Both the position numbers and the translations under genes were made by a program. The notes under the pieces are model-generated. The model saw only the letters and a program-made list of their open reading frames with translations, searched no databases and was not told the origin of the DNA. A stretch of 64,000 nucleotides of DNA from an uncultured Clostridia bacterium. Its GTDB lineage: Bacteria > Bacillota > Clostridia > Oscillospirales > Ruminococcaceae. Positions 41,969-52,137 of the stretch are shown here, one piece after another (positions within the stretch are counted from its first letter, which is position 1; every line of letters starts with the position of its first letter). The DNA lies in NCBI GenBank assembly GCA_946498095.1, contig CAMMMX010000017.1, positions 1 to 64,000 on the forward strand, read 5' to 3'.

Positions 41969-44530
41969 TTATTTCACGACGACTTTCGTCGAGGGGTTCA
42001 GGGAGAGGACACGGAAGGTATCTTTGTCATAGCCCTGCGCAGACAGCACATACTTGCGGCCGGGGAGCATGTCGAAGTCGTTGTCCGACAGCGACGTTCC
42101 ATCGGGTGTGGGGATGTGCGCCATCCAGACGAAGGAGTCGCTTTCCAGTGTGATGGTATCGTCACCGAAGGTAGCGGTGATCACCGCGTCGTTGAGGCGG
42201 ATATCCTTGAGTGGGGCGAGGAAGTAGCGGTTCTCCGAGACGGTTTTACCGTTCTCGGTCATGACGCAGGTTACCGCCAGCTCACGCGGATCGTACTTCG
42301 CAGCAAGAGCAGCGATATCCACCTGCGCTGCTTTGACGGAGCCGTTAACCGGCGTCTCTACGGAAACGCTGTCCGAGTAAACCTCTTCGCAGTCGCCACA
42401 GGTACGGTACGCCTTGATCGTAATGTCCACCTTGCGGCTATCCAGGTATTCATTGACGGCCCAAACGTCGAGCGGCTGAACTTTACCGTTGCGGTAGTCG
42501 TCGAGGTAGCTGTCCATATTGGCATACTCATTGGGCAGGTAACCGGTGAAGACAGCGCTTAACGGCGCAAACGCGCGGCTTGCATAGTAATACAGCGCCT
42601 TGCGGTTGAGGTAGTAGTCGACAAAGGTCCAGCCGGAGGTGCCGTAGGAGTCGGTGTACATCCACAGCAGTACGCCGGAGCAGTAGAAACGGTTGCGCTT
42701 GAATTGCTCGAAGCAGTAGCGCAGGGACTCCGCCTGTACAGCTTGACCCATCATTGTGTAACGTTCTAGGTCGAAGGTATCCTGCTTGCCGAAAAAGGTC
42801 TCGGCAGCCTTGGCGGAGTAGTCGCGCTCGTTGGAGTGGTGCTTCCATTCCTCACTGCCGGGATAACGCTCGCTTTCTGAGACGCACTTCTCCATCGACT
42901 CGACGTTGAGCGAGCTAAGTACACCAAATTCACTGAGGAATTTATATTCGCCTACGGAATACTTCCACAGGTTCAAGAAGTCCTCCGTACCTTCGATCAG
43001 GCTGTATTGCCAAGTGTGACTGTCGCCACTGAGGAAATCATCCTCCCGGTAGGAGTCATAACCGTAGGGGCTGGAGAAACGATAGATACGGTCGGGGTCA
43101 TACTTCGTGCAGACGCTCAACAGCAGCTCCTCGTAAATTTTCTGCCCGTAGAACGGCATAGGATCATCGTTGTAGCGTTTGTAGCCGAGGTACATCGCAT
43201 AGTTTTCGTTGTTGCCCGACCAACCGAACATACAGGCACGATTGCGCAGGCGTTTGATAACGCTTTCCGCTTCCTTACGGATCTCGTCGCAGAAGTCCGC
43301 GTCGTAGTCCGGGTAATAGGCGCAGGCGAACATGAAGTCCTGCCAGACCATGATGCCGTACTCGTCGCAGTAATCGTAAAAGGCTTCCTTCTCGTAGACG
43401 CCACCGCCCCAGACGCGCATCAGGTTCATATGCATATTCTTGGCGTCCAGCAGCAGGCGCTGGTATTTTTCGCGGGTAACACGTCCAGGCAGGCAGTCCG
43501 CCGGGACCCAGCAGGCGCCCTTGGAGAACATTTTACGGTCGTTGACGAGGAAGGTGAAGGAGCGTTCCTTGTCGTTTATCGGAGTCTGATCCAGCCCCAC
43601 CTTACGGAACCCATAGCGAAAGGTCTTTTCGTCGACGACGTTTCCGCTGGCGTCCTTCAAACAGCAAGAGATGCTGTAGAGGTACGGGTCACCCATGTCG
43701 TTGGGCCACCACAGCTTAGGCTGGGCAAAGTCAAAAATAAAGTGGTCGTTTCCTGCAGCGATAGCATGGGTGAAAGTGACGCTGCCCTCGCTGTCGAAAC
43801 GGGTATCGTTGGCAAACGTCAGCTCTAGCGCATATTCGCCTTCACCGTCAATTTGTGTCGAGACGTTTAACGAAACGCTTTCCGCACCGACAGGATCCTG
43901 TCGGCCAAAGTCCGCGCGGATAAAAACGTCGCGCAAGACGGCGCTTTCATAGCTGCGAATGGTGACGCTATTCCAAATACCGATCGTCGCCAGCCATACC
44001 GTCCAGTCCCATCCGTAGCAGAATTGTGGCTTGCGCATCCAGATACGGTAAGGCTGATCGTTGTTCCACGACTTTTTCATGACCTCGACATCCTTGTCCT
44101 TCACCGCGTTGACGCCCTCGTCAATGCGGACGGTGAGCACGTTTTCACCCACCCGGACCGCTTTGGTGATGTCAAAGGTATGGGAAATAAAAGCGTTGTT
44201 GGCGCTGCCAACCAAAACGCCGTTGAGCCAGACGTCGGCAGTCAGATCAAGGCCGTCGAAAGTGATTTCTGTCCGTGCCTTTATGTCATCTTGGGATAAT
44301 GAGAATTTTTTCTCATACCACCATTCCTTGTCCTCCACCCACTTCCACTGTTTGGAATTGAGTCCGACCAGGGGTTCCGGCATTTTTCCAGCCTTTATGA
44401 GTCCCATATGGATATTGCCGGGGACAGGGCAGGAAATTGCGGGCTCGTCCCGCTTTTCATCATGAATGGATCCGGTTCCGAGATCGCACCATGTCAGCGA
44501 CCAATCGGAATCCAGGCACAGCTTTGTCAT
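41969..44530 (-). CDS. Glycoside hydrolase family 2, beta-mannosidase-like
   Basis: An 853-residue cytoplasmic enzyme with GH2 architecture: N-terminal jelly roll (DLTADVWLNGVLVGSANNAF), immunoglobulin-like domain, and a TIM barrel from about residue 300 (GACWVPADCLPGRVTREKYQ). The catalytic acid/base Glu442 is in GWSGNNENYAM and the nucleophile Glu534 is in FLSEFGVLSS. The pattern KWVEDKEWWYEKKF and length agree best with beta-mannosidases. It is monocistronic and divergent from the aconitase gene. Exact sugar specificity is inferred. Confidence 0.85.
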   Translation of the reverse strand: MTKLCLDSDWSLTWCDLGTGSIHDEKRDEPAISCPVPGNIHMGLIKAGKMPEPLVGLNSKQWKWVEDKEWWYEKKFSLSQDDIKARTEITFDGLDLTADVWLNGVLVGSANNAFISHTFDITKAVRVGENVLTVRIDEGVNAVKDKDVEVMKKSWNNDQPYRIWMRKPQFCYGWDWTVWLATIGIWNSVTIRSYESAVLRDVFIRADFGRQDPVGAESVSLNVSTQIDGEGEYALELTFANDTRFDSEGSVTFTHAIAAGNDHFIFDFAQPKLWWPNDMGDPYLYSISCCLKDASGNVVDEKTFRYGFRKVGLDQTPINDKERSFTFLVNDRKMFSKGACWVPADCLPGRVTREKYQRLLLDAKNMHMNLMRVWGGGVYEKEAFYDYCDEYGIMVWQDFMFACAYYPDYDADFCDEIRKEAESVIKRLRNRACMFGWSGNNENYAMYLGYKRYNDDPMPFYGQKIYEELLLSVCTKYDPDRIYRFSSPYGYDSYREDDFLSGDSHTWQYSLIEGTEDFLNLWKYSVGEYKFLSEFGVLSSLNVESMEKCVSESERYPGSEEWKHHSNERDYSAKAAETFFGKQDTFDLERYTMMGQAVQAESLRYCFEQFKRNRFYCSGVLLWMYTDSYGTSGWTFVDYYLNRKALYYYASRAFAPLSAVFTGYLPNEYANMDSYLDDYRNGKVQPLDVWAVNEYLDSRKVDITIKAYRTCGDCEEVYSDSVSVETPVNGSVKAAQVDIAALAAKYDPRELAVTCVMTENGKTVSENRYFLAPLKDIRLNDAVITATFGDDTITLESDSFVWMAHIPTPDGTSLSDNDFDMLPGRKYVLSAQGYDKDTFRVLSLNPSTKVVVK

Positions 44531-44746
44531 CCGTCCATCTTCTCCTTTGTGCTTATGATTCCTGCTATAGAAGCAGCTGCTGTTTTACAAAGCAAGTCCA
44601 TTTTAACACATGAAAAGGGGCATTTCAAGGCTCTATCAAAATATTCACAGGAAAGCTGGAACTTCAATGCCGAAAAGATAGTGCTTCTTTTATTTAATAA
44701 AATAAATCAAAAATAGAGGAAAGTGATAAATTTATTGATAATTAAT

Positions 44747-44775
44747 TGACAATCCGCACAGGGTAGAGTAAAATA
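44747..44775 (+). promoter_or_regulatory. Promoter of the aconitase-isocitrate dehydrogenase genes
   Basis: TTGACA (perfect) and TAAAAT are separated by 17 bases, 42 bases upstream of the acn ATG. The surrounding 100 bases are very A+T-rich. Confidence 0.75.
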
Positions 44776-44817
44776 ATATAGTAGATAGGATTGGGTAAAT
44801 GGAAAGGAGTTTGGCGC

Positions 44818-46755
44818 ATGGGATTTACGATTGCTGAAAAAATCATCCGCAGCCACCTTGTGGACGGAGAAATGAAAACAGGGAAGGAGATCGGGCTGCG
44901 TATCGATCAGACTTTGACGCAGGATGCCACAGGGACGATGGCTTATCTAGAGTTTGAAGCGATGGGCGTCGATCGGGTCAAGACAGAGCGTTCGGTTGCT
45001 TATATTGACCATAATACGCTGCAATCCGGTTTTGAAAATGCGGATGACCACCGCTTTATCGCGTCGGTTGCCAAAAAGCATGGGATCTACTATTCCCGTC
45101 CGGGCAACGGTATCTGCCATCAGCTGCATCTGGAGCGTTTCGGTATCCCGGGAAAGACGCTGATCGGATCGGATAGCCATACCCCGACAGCGGGCGGCCT
45201 GGGTATGCTCGCTTGCGGCGCGGGCGGACTGGATGTAGCGGTCGCAATGGGTGGCGGCGCTTATTACATCACCATGCCGCGAATGGTGCGTATCAATTTG
45301 ACCGGGAAGTTGTCGCCTTGGGTGTCGGCAAAAGACGTGATCTTGGCCGTGCTGCGTATTCTGTCGGTAAAAGGCGGCGTGGGTAAAATTATCGAGTACG
45401 GAGGCGAAGGTGTCAAATCCCTTTCGGTACCGGAGCGGGCTACGATTACCAATATGGGCGCTGAGCTGGGCGCAACGACGTCCATTTTCCCTTCCGACGA
45501 AGTAACAAAAGCGTTCTTGAAAGCGCAGAACCGCGAATCGGATTGGGTGGCGCTTTCCGCCGATGAGGACGCTCAGTACGATGAGATCATTGATATTGAT
45601 TTATCAGAGCTTGTGCCGATGGCGGCTTGTCCGCACAGTCCGGATAACGTTAAGTCTGTGGCGGAAATTGGAAAGCTGAAGGTCGATCAGGTCTGTATCG
45701 GCTCCTGCACGAACTCCTCCTATATCGATCTGATGCGGGTGGCATATATTCTCAAAGGAAAGACCGTTCACCCGGATGTCTCTCTCGCTATTGCTCCCGG
45801 TTCCAAGCAGGTGTTGACCATGCTGGCGCAGAATGGTGCGTTGGCTGACCTCGTTGCTGCGGGCGCCCGCATCCTGGAATGCGCTTGTGGCCCCTGCATC
45901 GGCATGGGGCAGTCGCCAAACTCCAAAGGCGTTTCGCTGCGGACCTTCAACCGTAATTTTGAGGGGAGAAGCGGTACGGCGGACGCGCAGGTATACCTTG
46001 TCAGCCCGGAGATGGCTGCCGCATCGGCGCTCAGCGGTTACCTGACCGATCCGCGTGAGCTGGGCGATATGCCGGCCATCGAGCTGCCGGAGCAGTTCCT
46101 CATTAACGACAATATGATTGTGCCTCCAGCGGCAGCTGGGGCGGAAGCGGACGCTGTGGAGATTCTGCGTGGCCCGAACATCAAGCCCTTCCCGGTGACG
46201 CAGCCGCTCAGCGACTCTATCGAAGCACCGGTACTGCTGAAGGTGGGAGACAACATCACTACCGACCATATTATGCCGGCGGGCGCGAAAATCCTGCCAT
46301 ATCGCAGTAATATTCCGCACCTTTCTCAGTACTGCTTTGCGGTGTGCGATACCGAGTTCCCGGCGCGTGCAAAAGCGGCGGGAAAAGGAATCATTGTCGG
46401 CGGATCAAACTATGGCCAGGGTTCCTCCCGCGAGCATGCAGCGCTGGTTCCACTGTATCTGGGCGTCAAGGCGGTGCTGGTTAAGAGTTTTGCCCGTATT
46501 CACCAGCAAAACCTGATTAACGCTGGTATCCTCCCGTTGACCTTCGTACACGAGGCGGATTATGAAAAGCTGCATCTTGGCGATGATATTTCCTTACCGG
46601 ATATCAAAGCATGCATATCCAGTGGAAGCCCGATTTACTTGGAGAACAAGACAACCGGAGAGAAGATAGAGGTTCAGGCGAACCTTTCCGGACGTGCCAA
46701 AGATATCATTCTTTGCGGCGGGTTGCTCAACTACACGAAGGAGCAGTCGAAGTAG
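44818..46755 (+). CDS. acn: Aconitate hydratase
   Basis: A 645-residue [4Fe-4S] hydro-lyase converting citrate to isocitrate. The three cluster Cys are visible in VCIGSCTNSSYIDL and LECACGPCIGMG. The swivel domain follows from about residue 480 (VGDNITTDHIMPAGAKILPY and SNYGQGSSREHAALVP). AAAGGAG lies 8 bases before the ATG at 44818. Isocitrate dehydrogenase follows 42 bases later, so the pair supplies 2-oxoglutarate. This is the compact type common in Clostridia. Confidence 0.95.
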   Translation: MGFTIAEKIIRSHLVDGEMKTGKEIGLRIDQTLTQDATGTMAYLEFEAMGVDRVKTERSVAYIDHNTLQSGFENADDHRFIASVAKKHGIYYSRPGNGICHQLHLERFGIPGKTLIGSDSHTPTAGGLGMLACGAGGLDVAVAMGGGAYYITMPRMVRINLTGKLSPWVSAKDVILAVLRILSVKGGVGKIIEYGGEGVKSLSVPERATITNMGAELGATTSIFPSDEVTKAFLKAQNRESDWVALSADEDAQYDEIIDIDLSELVPMAACPHSPDNVKSVAEIGKLKVDQVCIGSCTNSSYIDLMRVAYILKGKTVHPDVSLAIAPGSKQVLTMLAQNGALADLVAAGARILECACGPCIGMGQSPNSKGVSLRTFNRNFEGRSGTADAQVYLVSPEMAAASALSGYLTDPRELGDMPAIELPEQFLINDNMIVPPAAAGAEADAVEILRGPNIKPFPVTQPLSDSIEAPVLLKVGDNITTDHIMPAGAKILPYRSNIPHLSQYCFAVCDTEFPARAKAAGKGIIVGGSNYGQGSSREHAALVPLYLGVKAVLVKSFARIHQQNLINAGILPLTFVHEADYEKLHLGDDISLPDIKACISSGSPIYLENKTTGEKIEVQANLSGRAKDIILCGGLLNYTKEQSK

Positions 46756-46797
46756 CGGCGGGCCATACACCCTCATACTGGGATAAGGAGACAAACT

Positions 46798-48006
46798 ATG
46801 GATAAAATTATCATGAAAACACCTCTGGTCGAGATGGACGGAGATGAGATGACCCGCGTTATCTGGAAGATGATTAAGGACATTCTGCTGCTGCCGTATA
46901 TTGACCTGAAAACGGAATATTATGATTTGGGGCTGGAAAAGCGTAACGAAACGGACGATCAAATTACGGTGGACTCTGCGATGGCAACGAAGAAATACGG
47001 AGTTGCTGTCAAGTGTGCCACCATTACCCCCAACGCCGCACGGATGGAGGAGTATACGCTGAAAGAAATGTGGAAGAGTCCCAATGGGACGATCCGCGCT
47101 ATCCTGGACGGTACTGTATTCCGTACGCCGATTATTGTCAAGGGGATCCGTCCCTTCGTGCCGACTTGGAAGAAGCCGATCACCATCGCAAGGCATGCCT
47201 ACGGTGACATTTATCGTGACAGCGAAATGCGTGTCTCAGCTGGCTCAAAGGCGGAATTGCTAATTACGAAGGCAGACGGGACACAGGAGAAGCAGCTGAT
47301 CCATGACTTCAAGGGGGACGGCATCCTTCTGGGAATGCATAACCTGGACGACAGTATTCGCAGCTTTGCTCGCGCCTGTTTTGCGTATGCGCTTGATTTG
47401 AAGCAGGACTTGTGGTTCTCTTCCAAGGACACGATCTCAAAACAGTATGACCACAGGTTTAAGGATATTTTCCAGGAAATTTATGACGCAGAATATAAAA
47501 GCCAGTTTGAGCAGGCAGGTATCGAATACTTCTATACGCTGATTGACGATGCTGTCGCGCGCGTCATCCGCAGCGAGGGCGGTTTTATCTGGGCGTGCAA
47601 GAACTATGATGGAGACGTCATGTCCGATATGATTGCCACGGCGTTCGGAAGCCTGGGACTGATGACGTCAGTACTGGTTTCACCCGACGGCGTTTATGAG
47701 TATGAAGCGGCGCACGGCACGGTTCAGCGCCATTATTACAAGCACCTCAAGGGGGAGAAGACCTCCACCAACTCGATGGCGACTCTATTTGCCTGGACGG
47801 GCGCGCTGCGTAAACGCGGTGAGCTGGACGCTATTCCGGCGCTTTGTAGCTTTGCGGATAAGCTGGAGCAGGCAGCGATACAGACCATAGAGGACGGCGT
47901 CATGACCGGGGATTTGAAATCTCTGTGCACGCTCCCAGAAAAAAAGGTTGTTGACACGCAGACCTTTCTTGAGGAAATCAAGGCACGTCTGGAAGCGCGT
48001 TTGTAA
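46798..48006 (+). CDS. icd: NADP-dependent isocitrate dehydrogenase (eukaryotic-like type)
   Basis: A 402-residue enzyme making 2-oxoglutarate and NADPH. The start [20 protein letters not shown] and the block [19 protein letters not shown] are the signature of the type II IDH subfamily found in eukaryotes and some bacteria, not the type I Escherichia coli form. AAGGAGACAAACT lies before the ATG. It is co-transcribed with aconitase. With no other citric-acid-cycle gene in the window, a biosynthetic role for glutamate is inferred. Confidence 0.95.
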   Translation: MDKIIMKTPLVEMDGDEMTRVIWKMIKDILLLPYIDLKTEYYDLGLEKRNETDDQITVDSAMATKKYGVAVKCATITPNAARMEEYTLKEMWKSPNGTIRAILDGTVFRTPIIVKGIRPFVPTWKKPITIARHAYGDIYRDSEMRVSAGSKAELLITKADGTQEKQLIHDFKGDGILLGMHNLDDSIRSFARACFAYALDLKQDLWFSSKDTISKQYDHRFKDIFQEIYDAEYKSQFEQAGIEYFYTLIDDAVARVIRSEGGFIWACKNYDGDVMSDMIATAFGSLGLMTSVLVSPDGVYEYEAAHGTVQRHYYKHLKGEKTSTNSMATLFAWTGALRKRGELDAIPALCSFADKLEQAAIQTIEDGVMTGDLKSLCTLPEKKVVDTQTFLEEIKARLEARL

Positions 48007-48039
48007 GCGCTTTCAGTAACACCGAAAGGTATGGTACTT

Positions 48040-48687
48040 ATGCAGAAAAATGAAGCGGTATCCGTCTCGGTCGTTAAGAGGCTGCCGCGCTATTACCGTT
48101 TTCTAGGCGAACTGCTTGGAAGCGGTGTTACTCGGATTTCCTCGCGCGAGTTGTCGGAACGGATGGGGTTGACTGCGTCGCAAATCCGTCAGGATCTCAA
48201 TCATTTCGGCGGTTTTGGACAGCAGGGATACGGTTATCATGTGGAAGCGCTTTACAGCGAGATCGGAAATATTTTAGGTCTCAACCACGGCTATAAGACC
48301 ATCTTGGTGGGCGTAGGCAACTTAGGACGTGCGATCGCAACTCATATCAGCTTTGAAACGAAAGGGTGCCGCTTGATCGGGTTGTTTGATAGTAACCCGC
48401 ATATTATCGGTGAAATGGTAAATGATATCATTATCAGCGATGTGCGCGACTTGGAGCGCTTTTGCAGGGAGGAACAACCCGTCATTGCGGTGCTATGTAT
48501 TCCCAAACAGGCGACACGTGACATTACCCAGAAACTGATCGACTGTGGTGTACGCGCTTTCTGGAATTTTAGTCATTACGATATCGCTCTTGGGCATCCG
48601 AATGTTGTGGTGGAAAACGTGCATTTGGGCGACAGTTTGATGACGCTCACCTATGGTGTGAAGAATAATTTGCGTCAGACGCCTTAG
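48040..48687 (+). CDS. rex: Redox-sensing transcriptional repressor Rex
   Basis: A 215-residue NADH/NAD+-sensing repressor. Winged HTH residues 1 to about 75 (LSERMGLTASQIRQDLNHFG) are followed by a Rossmann domain (TILVGVGNLGRAIATHISFE) and a domain-swapped C-terminal helix. The ATG at 48040 is preferred since GAAAGG is well spaced from it. A terminator at 48741-48791 separates it from adhE, a typical Rex target. I found no clear Rex operator upstream of adhE by eye. Confidence 0.95.
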   Translation: MQKNEAVSVSVVKRLPRYYRFLGELLGSGVTRISSRELSERMGLTASQIRQDLNHFGGFGQQGYGYHVEALYSEIGNILGLNHGYKTILVGVGNLGRAIATHISFETKGCRLIGLFDSNPHIIGEMVNDIIISDVRDLERFCREEQPVIAVLCIPKQATRDITQKLIDCGVRAFWNFSHYDIALGHPNVVVENVHLGDSLMTLTYGVKNNLRQTP

Positions 48688-48740
48688 GTTCCCGCTGCGG
48701 TTTTCTGTACATCACACTCTGCAGGTTCTTTCTGTCATGG

Positions 48741-48791
48741 AAACGCCTCCGCTTTCTCCTTCAATGGAAGGACGATGTGGGGGCGTTTTTT
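48741..48791 (+). terminator. Terminator between rex and adhE
   Basis: A nested stem has an outer AAACGCC with GGCGTTT and an inner CCTTC with GAAGG, followed by TTTTTTC. It lies where a longer in-frame extension of adhE could be read, which supports the later adhE start. Confidence 0.75.
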
Positions 48792-48847
48792 CAAGCACAT
48801 CACTTTTCATTGCGAAAAATGCGGGATGTCTGCAGGAGGATGATGAA

Positions 48848-51478
48848 ATGGAGAACCAGGTAAGAGGGAATGAGAGGATCGCGAAAACCGAAGATACCGC
48901 CGGCATGATAAACGAACTGGTAGAAAATGCGCAACGGGCACTGGAAGCGTATATGGAATTGGATCAGGGACGTGTGGATCAGATTGTCCATGCAATGGCG
49001 CTTGCTGGCCTGGATGCGCATATGCGTCTGGCGAAACTTGCGGTAGAAGAAACAGGCAGGGGCGTGTATGAGGACAAAATTATCAAGAATATGTTTGCCA
49101 CAGAATATATCTGGCATTCGATCAAACATCAGCAGACAGTTGGTGTCATTGATATCAATGAATTAGAGGACTATATCGAGGTGGCCGAGCCGGTTGGAGT
49201 CGTTGCAGGAGTGACGCCGGTTACCAATCCTACATCGACTACGCTCTTCAAGTCGATTATCTGTGCCAAGACACGTAATCCCATCATTTTTGCCTTCCAT
49301 CCCAGCGCGCAGAAGTGTTCTGCGGAAGCCGCGCGCATCGTCCGGGACGCGGCGATCCAAGCAGGTGCTCCAGAGGGGTGTGTACAATGGATTGAAACAC
49401 CGTCGATCGAGGCAACCAACCAGCTGATGCACCATCCGGGCGTATCCATGATCCTAGCGACAGGAGGATCTGGCATGGTCAAATCGGCGTACAGTGCAGG
49501 GAAACCCGCACTGGGGGTCGGGCCGGGGAACGTACCTTGCTATATCAACCATCATGTCGATATTGAACGCGCATGTACCGATTTAATGATCTCCAAAACT
49601 TTCGACAACGGCATGATTTGCGCATCGGAACAGGCCGCTATCGTTGACAAGGAAATCGCGCCTCATTTTGAAGCGTTTATGAAAGCCAACGGCTGCTATT
49701 TCCTGGATCAGGAGGAGACACGTAAAGTGTCTGACTATGTATTCCATCCGGAAAAAGGGACGCTCAATCCCCTTGTAGTCGGTAAGCCTGCCGCTTGGAT
49801 TGCGGAAAATGCGGGTGTGACTGTTCCGCCCGATACAAAAATCCTCATTGCAGCGCTGCCGGACGTGGGATATGACTATCCACTGTCACGGGAGAAGCTG
49901 TCTCCCGTGTTAGCTTATTATGTGGTTGAGGATTGGCGGGAGGGATTTCAAAAAGCGGAGCGGATGCTGGAGATTGGCGGTTTGGGTCATTCTGCAGTCA
50001 TCCATTGCGACGATGCTGAGATATGCCGCGCCTACGGAGAAGCGATGAAGGTAGGACGCGTTATCGTTAACGCGCCGTCTTCCCAAGGTGCAATTGGAGA
50101 CATTTACAACACGAATACACCTTCGTTGACGCTGGGGTGCGGTTCCTATGGACGTAATTCCACCTCCTCCAATGTCTCATCCGTCAATCTGGTCAACAAA
50201 AAGCGTATCGCAGAAAGGCGCGTAAATATGCAGTGGTTCAAGGTACCACCCAAGATCTTTTTCGAGAGTGGCTCGATTCAATATTTAGAAAAAATGCCTG
50301 GGATTACCCGTGCATTTATTGTCACGGATCCGATGATGGTCCGATTGGGTTATGTCGACAAAATTCTATACTACCTCAGAAAGCGAAAGGAATACTGCCA
50401 CAGCAAGATTTATACCGATGTGGAACCTGATCCGTCTGTCGAGACGGTGATGCATGGCGTCAAGGTGATGGAGGAATTCCAGCCGGACGTCATCATTGCG
50501 CTGGGCGGAGGATCCGTCATGGATGCCGCCAAAGGCATGTGGCTCTTTTATGAGCATCCGGATACCTCGTTTGAGGGGATGCGGTTAAAATTTCTGGACA
50601 TCCGCAAACGTGCGTACCAGTTCCCGAAACTCGGAGAAAAGGCGCAGATGGTCTGCATTCCGACAACGTCCGGAACCGGGTCAGAGGTGACGGCATTTTC
50701 CGTTATTACGGACAAAGCCAATGGCAATGTGAAATACCCATTGGCTGACTACGAATTAACGCCAGATGTTGCGATCATCGATCCGCAATTTGTGCAGACA
50801 ATGCCTAAGGCGATCACTGCCGATACCGGAATGGATGTGCTGACCCATGCAATTGAAGCGTATATCTCCGTCATGGCTTCCGATTATACTGACGGACTAG
50901 CGATGAAAGCGATTGAGTTGGTTTTCCAGTATCTTCCGTGTTCTTACCGTGACGGCGCAAACGACCTGGAAGCGCGTGAGAAGATGCACAACGCGTCCTG
51001 TATTGCCGGTATGGCGTTTACCAACGCTTTTCTGGGCATAAACCATTCGCTGGCCCATAAGCTGGGAGGGGAATTCCATATACCGCACGGCCGGGCCAAC
51101 GCGATTCTGTTGCCACATGTGATTCGGTATAACGCTACCAAACCGACTAAGTTTGTTGCTTTCCCCAAGTACGGACGTTTTATTGCGGATCAAAAGCTTG
51201 CAGAAATTGCCCGCCATCTTGGCCTGCCAGCAGCGACGATGGAACAGGGGATCGACAGTCTCATCCAAGCGGTTCGCGATTTGATGGTACAATTAGGGAT
51301 TCCTCTGACAATCCGGGATTGCGGAATTGGTGAAAAGGAGTTCCTTGCAAAAGTCCCCTATCTTGCTGACCGTGCGCTGGAAGATCAGTGTACGCCTGTC
51401 AACCCACGTTATCCGCTTGTCAAGGAACTGGAAGAGTTGTATCGTGCCGCTTATTATGGCGATGAATCCCGCCAATAG
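48848..51478 (+). CDS. adhE: Bifunctional acetaldehyde-CoA/alcohol dehydrogenase
   Basis: An 876-residue fusion that turns acetyl-CoA into acetaldehyde and then ethanol. The N-terminal ALDH-like half (to about residue 450) has the catalytic Cys in FDNGMICASEQ. The C-terminal iron-dependent ADH has GGGSVMDAAKGM and the metal His pair in NHSLAHKLGGEFHIPHGRAN. AGGAGG lies 8 bases before the ATG at 48848. The in-frame upstream extension runs through the rex terminator and is not used. Fermentative NADH recycling with Rex control is expected. The terminator at 51491-51527 follows. Confidence 0.96.
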   Translation: MENQVRGNERIAKTEDTAGMINELVENAQRALEAYMELDQGRVDQIVHAMALAGLDAHMRLAKLAVEETGRGVYEDKIIKNMFATEYIWHSIKHQQTVGVIDINELEDYIEVAEPVGVVAGVTPVTNPTSTTLFKSIICAKTRNPIIFAFHPSAQKCSAEAARIVRDAAIQAGAPEGCVQWIETPSIEATNQLMHHPGVSMILATGGSGMVKSAYSAGKPALGVGPGNVPCYINHHVDIERACTDLMISKTFDNGMICASEQAAIVDKEIAPHFEAFMKANGCYFLDQEETRKVSDYVFHPEKGTLNPLVVGKPAAWIAENAGVTVPPDTKILIAALPDVGYDYPLSREKLSPVLAYYVVEDWREGFQKAERMLEIGGLGHSAVIHCDDAEICRAYGEAMKVGRVIVNAPSSQGAIGDIYNTNTPSLTLGCGSYGRNSTSSNVSSVNLVNKKRIAERRVNMQWFKVPPKIFFESGSIQYLEKMPGITRAFIVTDPMMVRLGYVDKILYYLRKRKEYCHSKIYTDVEPDPSVETVMHGVKVMEEFQPDVIIALGGGSVMDAAKGMWLFYEHPDTSFEGMRLKFLDIRKRAYQFPKLGEKAQMVCIPTTSGTGSEVTAFSVITDKANGNVKYPLADYELTPDVAIIDPQFVQTMPKAITADTGMDVLTHAIEAYISVMASDYTDGLAMKAIELVFQYLPCSYRDGANDLEAREKMHNASCIAGMAFTNAFLGINHSLAHKLGGEFHIPHGRANAILLPHVIRYNATKPTKFVAFPKYGRFIADQKLAEIARHLGLPAATMEQGIDSLIQAVRDLMVQLGIPLTIRDCGIGEKEFLAKVPYLADRALEDQCTPVNPRYPLVKELEELYRAAYYGDESRQ

Positions 51479-51490
51479 GCAGGGAATAGG

Positions 51491-51527
51491 AAAGCACTAG
51501 CGCCTGCTTAATGGGCGCTAGTGCTTT
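51491..51527 (+). terminator. Terminator of adhE
   Basis: A perfect 14-bp stem (AAAGCACTAGCGCC with GGCGCTAGTGCTTT) around a 9-base loop, 12 bases beyond adhE. It is followed by a short T-poor run, but the stem is very stable. Confidence 0.85.
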
Positions 51528-51665
51528 CTCCGTTGTGCATGGACAGCAAAATCGGTAATCCAATCTGAGACGGGCAGTATGAGCCGGCTGCTCGTTCTTC
51601 ATAAGGAGGCAATTTCAGCGTAAGCGTTCAAGGAAGTGATTGATTATGAGGCATGAAGCAGGCGG

Positions 51666-51917
51666 TTAGTCGTCGTTATTGCAGTTACAGGCCGGTTCGG
51701 CGACGAAATCAGGGAAGAAACCGCAGTTTTGCCTGCGGCGATTGACGTAATCCCAGAAGTTTTCTTGGTTGCTGCTATCGGCTTTGGCGGCGTTTGCCGC
51801 ACCGCACTCTCCGCGAAGTGCTGCGAATCTGGCGCTGCAGCCGCAGCACGATCTGGCACAGCCGCATCCACAACCGCTGCAACGGCTATCAGCAGCTGCA
51901 TCGTTACAGTAATACAT
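51666..51917 (-). CDS. Small Cys-rich protein next to spoIIGA
   Basis: An 83-residue protein starting MYYCNDAAADSRCSGCGCGC and continuing ARSCCGCSARFAALRGECGA. At least 12 Cys are concentrated in the first 40 residues and in the last ten (ACNCNNDD). GGAGTGG lies 5 bases before the ATG. It is divergent from spoIIGA. Composition resembles small coat or metal-binding proteins, but no family is recognised. A role in spore coat is inferred from its location and style only. Confidence 0.6.
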   Translation of the reverse strand: MYYCNDAAADSRCSGCGCGCARSCCGCSARFAALRGECGAANAAKADSSNQENFWDYVNRRRQNCGFFPDFVAEPACNCNNDD

Positions 51918-52073
51918 GAATACCACTCCATTGTTTGAATTGGTTTGTGCTCATGACAGGACGACATTTTTCGCCATGTCTCTACATCTTATGACAGTAG
52001 ATGAAAAAATGTCACAGCAAGCGTGGCGCCTTTCCGCATGGAGTCTTTTTTGGGCTGCTTTCACGCTGGGGAT

Positions 52074-52106
52074 CCGACATTTTTTCCCTTTCAGAGGGCG
52101 TATAAT
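52074..52106 (+). promoter_or_regulatory. Candidate spoIIG promoter with unusually long spacer
   Basis: A perfect TATAAT at 52101-52106 is preceded by CCGACA at 52074-52079, giving a 21-base spacer. The Bacillus subtilis spoIIG promoter is known for a 22-base spacer requiring Spo0A. No clear 0A box (TGNCGAA) was seen close by, only one at about 51970, so this stays tentative. Confidence 0.4.
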
Positions 52107-52137
52107 GGTATCATGCAACGGACAGGGGGAGAGTGGG

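Noticed and set aside
51644..51967. 107-codon minus-strand frame overlapping the Cys-rich gene
   Set aside because: It is Ala/Thr-rich in a different frame and has no ribosome-binding site; the Cys-rich frame has GGAGTGG in the right place.
51961..51980. TTCGCCA (0A box on the minus strand) as control site for spoIIG
   Set aside because: It lies about 125 bases from the candidate -10 box, too far for the usual Spo0A arrangement.
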